In this document: piece after piece, positions 42,904 through 50,862 of the stretch
Numbering within the stretch: position 1 is the stretch's first letter
Layout of the letters: every line of letters starts with the position of its first letter
Assembly: GCA_963925895.1 (NCBI GenBank)
Contig: CAWUVH010000006.1
Coordinates: forward strand, 12,519-76,518
Direction of reading: 5' to 3'
DNA length: 64,000 nt
Origin: Eutrophovita sp913057845
GTDB taxonomy: Bacteria; Pseudomonadota; Gammaproteobacteria; Burkholderiales; Eutrophovitaceae
Notes under the pieces: model-generated
Database searches by the model: none
Seen by the model: only the letters and a program-made list of their open reading frames with translations
Told to the model about the DNA's origin: nothing
Made by a program: the position numbers and the translations under genes

Positions 42904-45900
42904 ATGATCCTTTCTGAGATTTCTATACGCAGACCGGTACTGGCAACAGTATTAAGTTTGTTAATCGTGCTTTTGGGCGCCATATCGTTCGATCGCTTAT
43001 CAGTTCGAGAATATCCAAAAATAGATCCGCCGGTCGTCTCGGTTAGAACTATTTATAAGGGTGCGACCGCACAGGTTGTGGAGAGCGTTATCACCACGCC
43101 GATCGAGGATGTCCTGTCCGGGATTGAAGGCATCAACACCATTAAATCTAAGAGTAAAGAGGAAGTCAGCGAGATTACGGTTACGTTTTTAACTGATCGA
43201 GATGTCGAGGCTGCTGCGAATGACGTTCGAGACAGGGTTTCCCGTATTCAAACCTTGTTGCCAGAAACTGCCGACGATCCCGTGGTGTCTAAAATTGAAG
43301 CGGATGCGTGGCCTGTTATGTGGCTGGCGTTGAAAAGCGATCGTCACAGCCCAATGGAGTTGACCGACTACGCTGATCGATATTTGACTGACCCTTTGAA
43401 AACTCTTCCTGGCGTTGCCACGGTGATTATTGGTGGCGAACGTCGTTATGCGATGAGGGTGTGGATCGACAGAGACAAACTGGCCGCTCGAGGATTGACG
43501 ATTCAAGATGTGGAAGTCGCGCTAAGACAGCAAAATTTGGACTCTCCGGGTGGGCGGATTGAGAGCAACGATAGAGAACTGACGGTCATGACTGAAACTG
43601 ACCTTAAGAGTCCCGAAGAATTCAATAATATGATTATTCGAGAAGTCTCTGGATATCCAATACGAATTAGAGATGTGGGACATGCCACCCCCGCACCTTA
43701 TGAGAATCGAAAAGTTGTTAGGATTTCAGGTGAGGAGGCCCTCGGCCTGGGGATTGTAAAACAGTCTACGGGGAATACCCTAGCGCTTGCCCAAGCTGTC
43801 AGAGATGTTCTTCCTCAGCTTATTGCTGGACTGCCTGAAGGGATGTCGATGAAGGTGGCGTTCGATACGTCTGAGTTTATATCTGCAGCTATTGAGTCGG
43901 TTTATAAGGTGCTTATCGAAGCATTGATCTTGGTTGTTCTTGTGATTTTTGTCTTTTTGCGCAGTGTTCGTGCGACGTTGATCCCTATTGTCACGATACC
44001 GATTTCGCTCATTGGTTCATTCTTTTTCCTCTACGTACTAGGTTTCTCAATCAACGTTTTGACACTTTTGGGAATCGTACTTTCGGTTGGTCTAGTTGTT
44101 GATGATGCAATTGTTATGCTGGAAAATATTCACCGTCATATTGAAGCCGGAATGAATCGATTTGAGGCCGCGATGAAGGGGGCAAAAGAAATCGGGTTTG
44201 CCGTTGTTGCAATGACCATCACATTAGTTGCGGTATTTACACCCCTCGTATTTATTACAGGTCGAGTAGGCCAATTATTTGTTGAATTTGCGCTAACTGT
44301 AGTGTCGGCAGTATTGGTGAGTGGTTTTGTTGCCTTAACTTTAACACCTATGATGTGCTCGCTTTTGTTGAAGCGGCAAGAGAATCACGGCCCCGCCTAC
44401 AAAATGAGTGAATTGGTTTTTGAGAAAATTAATAATGGCTATGGAGCTATCTTAAGAGTCATCCTTAGAGGATGGTATGTTGTGGTCGGTGCTTTTGTCA
44501 TCGCAATGTTTGCGATGGTTGGTTTATTCATGCAGTTGAAACCAGAGTTATCTCCCCTAGAGGATCGGGGTGTATTTATGGCATTTGCGATTGCCCCGGA
44601 AGGGTCCACAATGCAGTACACCGACCGGTATATGAAGCAAGTTGCAGGTATCTTAGGCCAAGAGGTTCCTGAAATAGACACGCTCTTTGAGGTCGTGGCC
44701 CCAGGCTTAGAACGACCTAATCCAGTTAATTTTGCTATTGGGTTCGCCATACTTGAACACTGGGACACGCGGAAGCGAAACCAACTCGATATCACTAAAC
44801 AAATTACACCTAAGTTGTATGGTGGCATTCCCGGTGTGCTTTCTTTTGCCATGAACCCACTCTCCTTAGGGCAAAGCTTCTTGTCGAAGGAGATCGAATA
44901 TGTGATTTATGGAAGTTCATATGAGGAGTTGCAAGATCACGTAAATAAAGTGATGGCAAAACTGAGTACGTATCCTGGCATTACCGGACTTGATACCGAC
45001 CTCAAGCTCAACAAACCTCAGCTCAGAGTCAACATTGATCGAGATAAGGCCGCTTCGATGGGTATATCAATGGCAACAATTGGTAGGACGGTAGAGACGC
45101 TATTGGGAGGGCGTGACGTTACTAGATATAAGCGAGAAGGGAAACAGTATGATGTTGTTTTGCAAATGGAAGATTCAAAGCGACGCCAACCAACGGATCT
45201 AACCTCTATTTATGTTAGGGCGAGGAGTGGGCAGCTAGTGCAGTTATCAAACCTTGTGACTCTTGAGGAGACGGTTACACCGAAAGAGCTGAATCATTTT
45301 AATCGATTCCGTGCTGCGGTTATTAACGGAAACGTAGGTCCTGAAGCTAGTTTGGGACAGGTGCTGGATTTCATTGATTCTACTGTGGCTCAAGAGTTAC
45401 CTCAGAATGTAACTACTGATCTAAATGGGGCGTCAAGAGAGTACAGGGAAAGTGGGGACGAAATGAAGGTTACTTTGGTGCTTGCTCTCATCTTTATTTA
45501 TCTCGTCCTTGCTGCTCAGTTTGAGAGCTTCGTTGGGCCGCTCGTCATTATGTTGACGGTACCTTTAGGATTCCTTGGTGCGCTTTTTGCGATGTGGCTT
45601 AATGCCAAATTCGGAGATGGAGGTACGCTTAATATTTACAGTCGCATAGGCTTGGTCATGTTAGTTGGCTTGATTACTAAGAATGGAATTCTCATTGTGG
45701 AGTTTGCAAATCAACTGCGCAGAGCGGGACAGGAAAAAGTAGAGGCAGTATTAGAAGCCTCTACTTTGAGGTTGCGCCCCATTCTGATGACGGCATTGGC
45801 AACGGTGTTGGGATCTTTGCCACTAGCGCTATCTTCTGGTGCTGGTTCTGAAGCCAGAAGAGCGATTGGTTGGGTGATTGTTGGGGGTGTTTCGATTGGA

Positions 45901-45981
45901 ACGTTGTTGACGTTGTTTATTATTCCTGTCGCGTATTCGTTAATTGTTAGAACAACGCCACGTATTAGGGATGGAACCTAG
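42904..45981 (+). CDS. HAE1-family multidrug RND efflux permease
   Basis: 1025 aa, the normal size. It begins 'MILSEISIRRPVLATVLSLL', and the periplasmic part 'PPVVSVRTIYKGATAQVVE' and 'DVRDRVSRIQTLLP' are AcrB-like. TM4 has 'GLVVDDAIVMLENIHRHIE' with both relay aspartates of the hydrophobe/amphiphile group, and TM10-12 are recognisable. It exports hydrophobic compounds with its adaptor and an outer-membrane channel. There is no outer-membrane gene in this unit. A strong bidirectional terminator follows. Confidence 0.9.
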   Translation: MILSEISIRRPVLATVLSLLIVLLGAISFDRLSVREYPKIDPPVVSVRTIYKGATAQVVESVITTPIEDVLSGIEGINTIKSKSKEEVSEITVTFLTDRDVEAAANDVRDRVSRIQTLLPETADDPVVSKIEADAWPVMWLALKSDRHSPMELTDYADRYLTDPLKTLPGVATVIIGGERRYAMRVWIDRDKLAARGLTIQDVEVALRQQNLDSPGGRIESNDRELTVMTETDLKSPEEFNNMIIREVSGYPIRIRDVGHATPAPYENRKVVRISGEEALGLGIVKQSTGNTLALAQAVRDVLPQLIAGLPEGMSMKVAFDTSEFISAAIESVYKVLIEALILVVLVIFVFLRSVRATLIPIVTIPISLIGSFFFLYVLGFSINVLTLLGIVLSVGLVVDDAIVMLENIHRHIEAGMNRFEAAMKGAKEIGFAVVAMTITLVAVFTPLVFITGRVGQLFVEFALTVVSAVLVSGFVALTLTPMMCSLLLKRQENHGPAYKMSELVFEKINNGYGAILRVILRGWYVVVGAFVIAMFAMVGLFMQLKPELSPLEDRGVFMAFAIAPEGSTMQYTDRYMKQVAGILGQEVPEIDTLFEVVAPGLERPNPVNFAIGFAILEHWDTRKRNQLDITKQITPKLYGGIPGVLSFAMNPLSLGQSFLSKEIEYVIYGSSYEELQDHVNKVMAKLSTYPGITGLDTDLKLNKPQLRVNIDRDKAASMGISMATIGRTVETLLGGRDVTRYKREGKQYDVVLQMEDSKRRQPTDLTSIYVRARSGQLVQLSNLVTLEETVTPKELNHFNRFRAAVINGNVGPEASLGQVLDFIDSTVAQELPQNVTTDLNGASREYRESGDEMKVTLVLALIFIYLVLAAQFESFVGPLVIMLTVPLGFLGALFAMWLNAKFGDGGTLNIYSRIGLVMLVGLITKNGILIVEFANQLRRAGQEKVEAVLEASTLRLRPILMTALATVLGSLPLALSSGAGSEARRAIGWVIVGGVSIGTLLTLFIIPVAYSLIVRTTPRIRDGT

Positions 45982-46020
45982 GGGTGGTGATGAAGTAGCA
46001 TGAGTCTATTAGATGTGGAA

Positions 46021-46054
46021 GTAAAAAAAGGAAGCGTAAGCTTCCTTTTTTTAC
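46021..46054. terminator. Bidirectional rho-independent terminator between the RND pump and boxB
   Basis: A perfect 15-bp inverted repeat: GTAAAAAAAGGAAGC and GCTTCCTTTTTTTAC with a 4-base loop GTAA. The T-run works on either strand. Its right arm contains the boxB stop codon (46051-46053), so the last bases of boxB are part of the stem. Confidence 0.85.
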
Positions 46055-47460
46055 TTCAGACGAACATATTCATAGTCAACTGGATTGTTATTAATCCCGC
46101 GATCGGGAGGCGCTATCCAGCTGGCCATCTTCCCGGGTTCAGTGACGCGTTGCATTAAGCTTCTAATAAATCCTCGGTCCTCTTCAGTCGGCAACCAGGT
46201 TGGAATTCCCTTGTCGTATTCTGTTTTAGTGATTACCTGTCCGAGTGGGTCTGTTGTTTGATTCGCCCAGCTTCCAATTGTTCTGTGGAATCGCGTGCTG
46301 GGCAGCGACAACGTTATGTCAAACTTGGCTCGTTTAATCATCATGTTCCAACGTTTAATGCCGATCTCACAATCTTTGACGTACGCTACACGGGTCACCT
46401 CATTCATTGCATTTCTAAGGCCGACTATCTCTATGCCATCAGGTGTATCGATGTCGTAGCTTGAATCGAGACACAGGTGATCTTCGAATCGAGTTTCATC
46501 AGGTCGACCTTTAATCCCATTTGCAAAAGAAGTCGCCGCATTAGAAGATATCTCAGAGCCAAAAAGATCGAGTGACGAGGTAAACCAAAAGTTTAAATAT
46601 TTTTGGATCGTGACGAGGTCAACGGCACCTTGTTCACGAATGGCGCCCGGATCGTCTGTCCCAATTTCATTCATTACCTCAAGTGTGCGTCTGATGACGC
46701 GGCCTATTCCAGTTTCACCAACGAACATGTGATGGGCTTCTTCAGTAAGCATGAACCGGCAAGTTCTCGCAAGAGGGTCAAAGGCTGATTCGCTGAGGCT
46801 TTTAAGTTGGAACTTGCCATCTCGATCGGTGAAATAGGTAAACATAAAAAAGGATAACCAATCATTAATTGGTTCGTTGAATGTTCCTAAAATCCGAGGG
46901 TTGTCACTATCTCCAGAGTGTCTTGCGAGAAGTTCTTCAGCCTCTTCTCTCCCGTCTCGACCAAAGTAGCAATGAAGAAGATAAACCATTGCCCATAAAT
47001 GGCGACCCTCTTCAACGTTGACCTGGAATAGGTTTCTTAGGTCATACAGTGAGGGGCAGGTAAGCCCCAGTAATCTTTGTTGCTCTACTGAAGCTGGTTC
47101 GGTGTCTCCTTGAGTGACAATAATTCGGCGAAATTGAGACCGTAATTCGCCGGGAACTTGTTGCCAAACAGGCTCGCCCAAGTGGTCGCCGAAGCCAATT
47201 TTTCTATCAGGGATTTGGTCTGCAAGAAATATTCCCCAGCGATAATCAGGCATTTTGACGTGTCCGTAGCTCGCCCATCCTTTTGCGTCAACGCCTACGG
47301 CTGTTCGTAAATAAACATCGTTCGACTGAAAATCCTTCGGCCCTTGTTCGCTCCACCAATTAAGGAAGTGTGGCTGCCAGTGCTCTAGCGCTCTTTGTAG
47401 TTTTCTGTCCGTTGCAAGATTGACGTTATTTGGAATTTTTTCACTGTAGTTAATGTCCAT
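46051..47460 (-). CDS. boxB: Benzoyl-CoA 2,3-epoxidase, oxygenase subunit BoxB
   Basis: 469 aa, the family length. It is a class I diiron oxygenase fold: 'NVEEGRHLWAM' supplies Glu151 and His154, 'FTYFTDRDG' Asp212, and 'MLTEEAHHMFVGETGIGRV' Glu241 and His244, the expected ligands, near those reported for Azoarcus BoxB. It epoxidises benzoyl-CoA using O2 and electrons normally delivered by BoxA. boxA is not in the window. The gene ends inside the terminator and starts 47 bp after boxC. Confidence 0.95.
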   Translation of the reverse strand: MDINYSEKIPNNVNLATDRKLQRALEHWQPHFLNWWSEQGPKDFQSNDVYLRTAVGVDAKGWASYGHVKMPDYRWGIFLADQIPDRKIGFGDHLGEPVWQQVPGELRSQFRRIIVTQGDTEPASVEQQRLLGLTCPSLYDLRNLFQVNVEEGRHLWAMVYLLHCYFGRDGREEAEELLARHSGDSDNPRILGTFNEPINDWLSFFMFTYFTDRDGKFQLKSLSESAFDPLARTCRFMLTEEAHHMFVGETGIGRVIRRTLEVMNEIGTDDPGAIREQGAVDLVTIQKYLNFWFTSSLDLFGSEISSNAATSFANGIKGRPDETRFEDHLCLDSSYDIDTPDGIEIVGLRNAMNEVTRVAYVKDCEIGIKRWNMMIKRAKFDITLSLPSTRFHRTIGSWANQTTDPLGQVITKTEYDKGIPTWLPTEEDRGFIRSLMQRVTEPGKMASWIAPPDRGINNNPVDYEYVRLK

Positions 47461-47507
47461 GATTAATTTTCCTGTTGGTTTTCTTTTGAAGTGGTTGTGC
47501 CTTATCC

Positions 47508-49196
47508 TTAAATTCGTTGCCAGTTGAAGTCCGGTTTTTTTCCGCTACCGAATAACTTCAAGGCCCCGTGGTCTCCCACTGCATTGGGTCGTATAAAGAT
47601 CCAATTTTGCCAAGCGGATAATCTGGCAAAGATGCGGGTTTCCATTGTTTCAGGCCCAGAAAATCTGAGATTCGCCTCCATCCCTGTTAGTGCGTCTGGG
47701 GATAAGCTGTTGCGTTCTTCTATCGCGATGCGTAGCTCATCATCCCAATCTATATCATCAGGAGCATATGTTACGAGGCCTATTTCAAGCGCCTCTTCCG
47801 CTCCTAACAATTTACCTTCAAGCGATGGCAGTTCTTGAAGTGGATGCTCATGACCATAAAATCGGTTTTGCAATCTAGATAGATGATTGATCATTGGGAG
47901 GCTGCCAAAATTTAATCTGGACAGAGCGATGGTAGGGTTCTCTCCATTATCTGTTTCTGAAAGCATAAAAATTCTGTCTGAAGCGAGAGCAATTTCAAAA
48001 AGGGTTCCCGCAAAGCATGAGCCTTCATCGATGAGTGTGAACATCGTTCTTGATGAAACATCCAAGCGCGCTAAAGTTCTGCGCAAAAATCCGATTGTTT
48101 CCTTAACAAGCCAATCTTCTTGATGCGCTACTATGATTTCATCCATTTTGAGGACGTCACTACAATTTCCAACTGTTCTAAAAATCCAGGTGCCGATCTC
48201 AAGTTCATTGGTTCGAAGCAGTAAAATCGCGTCATCAAGCTCTCGAGCGAATGTTAATGGCCACCAATCGCATCCTTGCTGGTGAATGGATTCCAGACTC
48301 TCGTCTGTTATCGGTGGTGGTGCGTTGATAGTGATTGTTGCGGTCCGAGATGTGCGATCGATAGTGATGTCTACGTTTGAATAATGTATCCCCGCGCTAT
48401 CTATGGTTCGCTTTAATTGGGTTAGATTCACGCCGGTTGCATCGTGGGGTCGTGTGCTTTCTGAAGATAATTCCTTGACGATTTTTTTTTCAATTGAGCT
48501 AAAGTCATTTGGTTTCGCAATTTCGTCTACAAGCCCCCAGGCCTGTGCGCGGTCTGCTTTGACTCCTTCAGTTGTGGAGCAGAACACGTCGGCTAAATCT
48601 CTTCGAACTTTTCTTTTGTCGATAACTCGCGTCAGCCCACCGGTCCCTGGGAGGACGCCTAGTAGAGGCACCTCAGGGAGGCTCACGCTGGAGGATCGGT
48701 CATCGATCATAAGGAGTTTGTCGCAAGCGAGTGCGAGTTCATAGCCTCCCCCGGCAACCGTGCCGTTGATGGAGGCAAGAAACTTTAAGCCATCATGCCG
48801 GCTTGAGTCTTCGATGCCGTTTCGTGTTTCATTGGTGAACTTACAAAAGTTAACTTTCCAAGGGTGCGTTGACTGTCCGAGCATATAAATGTTCGCACCA
48901 GAACAAAACATTCTTTCTTTCGCGGATGTGATCACAACACATGTGACCTTTGGGTGCTCAAATCTTATTCTATTGATTGCATCATAGAGTTCAATGTCAA
49001 CACCTAGGTCGTATGAGTTGAGCTTCAGTTTGTAGCCGGGCTTTAGTCCAGCATCTTCATTTACGTCCATACGCAGTGTTGCCGTGCTGTCGCTTACGGA
49101 CAGGGTCCAGTGTTTATAAAGATCTGGACGGGTATCGAACTGGACCATTTGGGCTTGGCTCGCTTCTATTTCTTGAGGTGAAGGTTTCGTCATCAT
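47508..49196 (-). CDS. boxC: 2,3-Epoxybenzoyl-CoA dihydrolase (BoxC)
   Basis: 562 aa, a two-part crotonase-superfamily enzyme. The N-terminal part has the enoyl-CoA hydratase-like oxyanion region 'RMFCSGANIYMLG', 'ASINGTVAGGGYELALACD' and 'LPEVPLLGVLPGTGGLTR'; the C-terminal part has 'SCFAGTLFEIALASDRIF'. It opens the epoxide to 3,4-dehydroadipyl-CoA semialdehyde and formate. It lies between boxR and boxB, 12 bp from boxR. Confidence 0.95.
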   Translation of the reverse strand: MMTKPSPQEIEASQAQMVQFDTRPDLYKHWTLSVSDSTATLRMDVNEDAGLKPGYKLKLNSYDLGVDIELYDAINRIRFEHPKVTCVVITSAKERMFCSGANIYMLGQSTHPWKVNFCKFTNETRNGIEDSSRHDGLKFLASINGTVAGGGYELALACDKLLMIDDRSSSVSLPEVPLLGVLPGTGGLTRVIDKRKVRRDLADVFCSTTEGVKADRAQAWGLVDEIAKPNDFSSIEKKIVKELSSESTRPHDATGVNLTQLKRTIDSAGIHYSNVDITIDRTSRTATITINAPPPITDESLESIHQQGCDWWPLTFARELDDAILLLRTNELEIGTWIFRTVGNCSDVLKMDEIIVAHQEDWLVKETIGFLRRTLARLDVSSRTMFTLIDEGSCFAGTLFEIALASDRIFMLSETDNGENPTIALSRLNFGSLPMINHLSRLQNRFYGHEHPLQELPSLEGKLLGAEEALEIGLVTYAPDDIDWDDELRIAIEERNSLSPDALTGMEANLRFSGPETMETRIFARLSAWQNWIFIRPNAVGDHGALKLFGSGKKPDFNWQRI

Positions 49197-49208
49197 TAGG
49201 AGATTTGA

Positions 49209-50144
49209 TCAGCTTGTATGTTGTATTAGTTTACGAAGAGTTCGATCCGCTAAGATCTGACTTGCAATGATGTGTGGATCTTTCCCGTCAGTGGCTACTG
49301 TTATATCTGCTTTTTCATAGCTTGATTGTCGTTTTATAAGGATCTCTTTAAGTTGCTCCATCGCTTTACTGTTTCCAGCGATTGGTCGCAAGTCGCCTTG
49401 CGCTACCACTCGATCCATGTGTTCCTTGGGAGAGGCTTTAAGCCACACGGTATAACATGTCGATAAGAGTAAGTCATAGGCAGACTGTTCTTGAACAATG
49501 CTGCCGCCAGTAGAAATTATGCAATTACCCCCGTTGCTAAGCGCATTTTCAAGACACGTCTTTTCTAAATTTCGATAGCCTTCTTGCCCATAAGTAATGA
49601 AAATTTCTGAGAGCGGGGCATCGACTAGTTTTTCAATCTCTCGATCAATCTCAACAAACGGAATATCCAAAATTATAGATAACCGTTCTCCTACTGTGGT
49701 TTTCCCCGCCCCCCTCAGCCCAATTAATGCAATACGGTAACTTCGACTTGCCGGAGAATTACGAAGCTCTCTCAGCAATTGATCTTTGAATCTGAGACGG
49801 TCGCTACTCGCGAGGCCAGCTAATAATCCAAGCAAGAGTCGAGACTCGGCGTTAATTGGTGTCGAATTTGATACTAGGATCTCTGGCTCGACATCCAGAG
49901 ACTGAGCTACCTGACGAAGCAGAGCAATGGACACATTCCCTTTGCCCGATTCAAGTAGGGCTAGGTATCGTTCTGATACACCAGATTGTTCAGACAGTAG
50001 CTTTCGGGTGTATTTTTTTTCTTTTCGAATCTTTTTGATTCTTGAGCCTACTAATTCTAAAAATTCAGTGTTTATTGATTCTCGAGTTTTTCGTGTATCG
50101 GATGATTCACGGTCGATTCCATTATTCTGAACTGTTTCAAGCAT
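49209..50144 (-). CDS. boxR: BoxR/BzdR-type benzoyl-CoA-responsive regulator (HTH + shikimate kinase-like)
   Basis: 311 aa. An XRE-type helix-turn-helix (about residues 33-92, 'LSEQSGVSERYLALLESGKGN') is joined to a shikimate kinase-like domain with the P-loop 'IGLRGAGKTTVGERL' (142-150) and 'IISTGGSIV'. This pairing is that of BzdR and BoxR, repressors relieved by benzoyl-CoA. It is transcribed with boxC and boxB and is divergent from the flavodoxin-led operon, so it likely controls both directions. Confidence 0.93.
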   Translation of the reverse strand: MLETVQNNGIDRESSDTRKTRESINTEFLELVGSRIKKIRKEKKYTRKLLSEQSGVSERYLALLESGKGNVSIALLRQVAQSLDVEPEILVSNSTPINAESRLLLGLLAGLASSDRLRFKDQLLRELRNSPASRSYRIALIGLRGAGKTTVGERLSIILDIPFVEIDREIEKLVDAPLSEIFITYGQEGYRNLEKTCLENALSNGGNCIISTGGSIVQEQSAYDLLLSTCYTVWLKASPKEHMDRVVAQGDLRPIAGNSKAMEQLKEILIKRQSSYEKADITVATDGKDPHIIASQILADRTLRKLIQHTS

Positions 50145-50231
50145 AGCTTTAGCCTTCCTGATTCTTTAATTATTCAAGTTAACGGTTCGAATATGGACTC
50201 GCTTACTGCTATCGAGTTCCTTTCATCAGGA

Positions 50232-50237
50232 ATTATA
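50232..50237 (-). promoter_or_regulatory. Candidate -10 box for boxR-boxC-boxB
   Basis: TATAAT on the minus strand (ATTATA on plus) about 90 bases from the boxR start. The -35 is not convincing, so this is a weak call. Confidence 0.3.
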
Positions 50238-50255
50238 TTTCTTATTGTTATAAAT

Positions 50256-50272
50256 TAGTATGAATGATACTA
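50256..50272. repeat. 6-bp inverted repeat in the box divergent region
   Basis: TAGTAT and ATACTA with a GAATG spacer, between the two candidate -10 boxes. It could be a second regulator site, but it does not share the TGCA core of the larger palindrome. Confidence 0.3.
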
Positions 50273-50288
50273 CGTTTTTCAGTATCTG

Positions 50289-50294
50289 TATAAT
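50289..50294 (+). promoter_or_regulatory. Candidate -10 box for the flavodoxin/benzoate-CoA ligase operon
   Basis: A perfect TATAAT preceded by TCTG, 67 bases before the flavodoxin ATG. The predicted start near 50301 puts the TGCA palindrome just downstream of it. The -35 is poor, which would suit a regulated promoter. Confidence 0.4.
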
Positions 50295-50316
50295 AAGGCA
50301 ATAAATGTTAAGTTAA

Positions 50317-50332
50317 ATGCAATATATTGCAT
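50317..50332. promoter_or_regulatory. Candidate BoxR operator: perfect 16-bp palindrome with TGCA-N6-TGCA
   Basis: ATGCAATATATTGCAT, located 28 bases before the flavodoxin ATG and just after the candidate -10. From memory, operators of the related regulator BzdR contain TGCA repeats within palindromes, including a TGCA-N6-TGCA spacing. A repressor here would block transcription from the flavodoxin promoter. Confidence 0.55.
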
Positions 50333-50360
50333 ATTATTATATGAGCTTGGAATACAACAG

Positions 50361-50834
50361 ATGACAAAGCAGATCACAATCCTGATTGGTACCATGACCG
50401 GTAACGCTCAGTTAGTAGGGCAGGAGTTAGAGTTGAGATTTGATGGGGAGGGGATTCAAGTCGAAACCGTGGACATGGATAAACTAACCTCGGATATCTT
50501 TGGTTCGGACGGCATATATTTAATATGCACATCAACTTATGGACAAGGTGATGTACCTGATAATGCTAGGGCTTTTATAGAGAACCTTATAAGCTCAAAG
50601 CCCAATTTAAAAAACATACGTTATGGGTTAATTGCGCTAGGCGACCGCACCTATGCGGAAACATTCTGTTTCGGTGGGAAACGATTTGATGAGGTTTTAC
50701 AAGAGTGCGGGGCTGAGCGTATCGGGGATATACTGATGCATGACGCCAGCTCTGGCACAATGCCAGAGGAGGAGGCGGCTGATTGGTCTGAAGGATGGTT
50801 GGAGTTGTGTGACCGAGATATGTCAGCTGATTGA
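50361..50834 (+). CDS. Flavodoxin (MioC-like), first gene of the benzoate operon
   Basis: 157 aa, single flavodoxin domain. The FMN phosphate loop is 'IGTMTGNAQLVG' (residues 9-20), then 'CTSTYGQGDVPDNARAF' and 'YGLIALGDRTYAETFCFGGKRFDE', the loops that hold the isoalloxazine ring. It is soluble, with no signal peptide. It opens the operon opposite boxR, 28 bp before benzoate-CoA ligase. An electron-carrier role for BoxB is inferred from position only. Confidence 0.85.
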   Translation: MTKQITILIGTMTGNAQLVGQELELRFDGEGIQVETVDMDKLTSDIFGSDGIYLICTSTYGQGDVPDNARAFIENLISSKPNLKNIRYGLIALGDRTYAETFCFGGKRFDEVLQECGAERIGDILMHDASSGTMPEEEAADWSEGWLELCDRDMSAD

Positions 50835-50862
50835 GCAAAGATAATCCAATTAACAATCCACG

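Noticed and set aside
44439..44852. Minus-strand frame of 137 codons
   Set aside because: It is antisense to the RND permease coding sequence; reverse-frame shadow.
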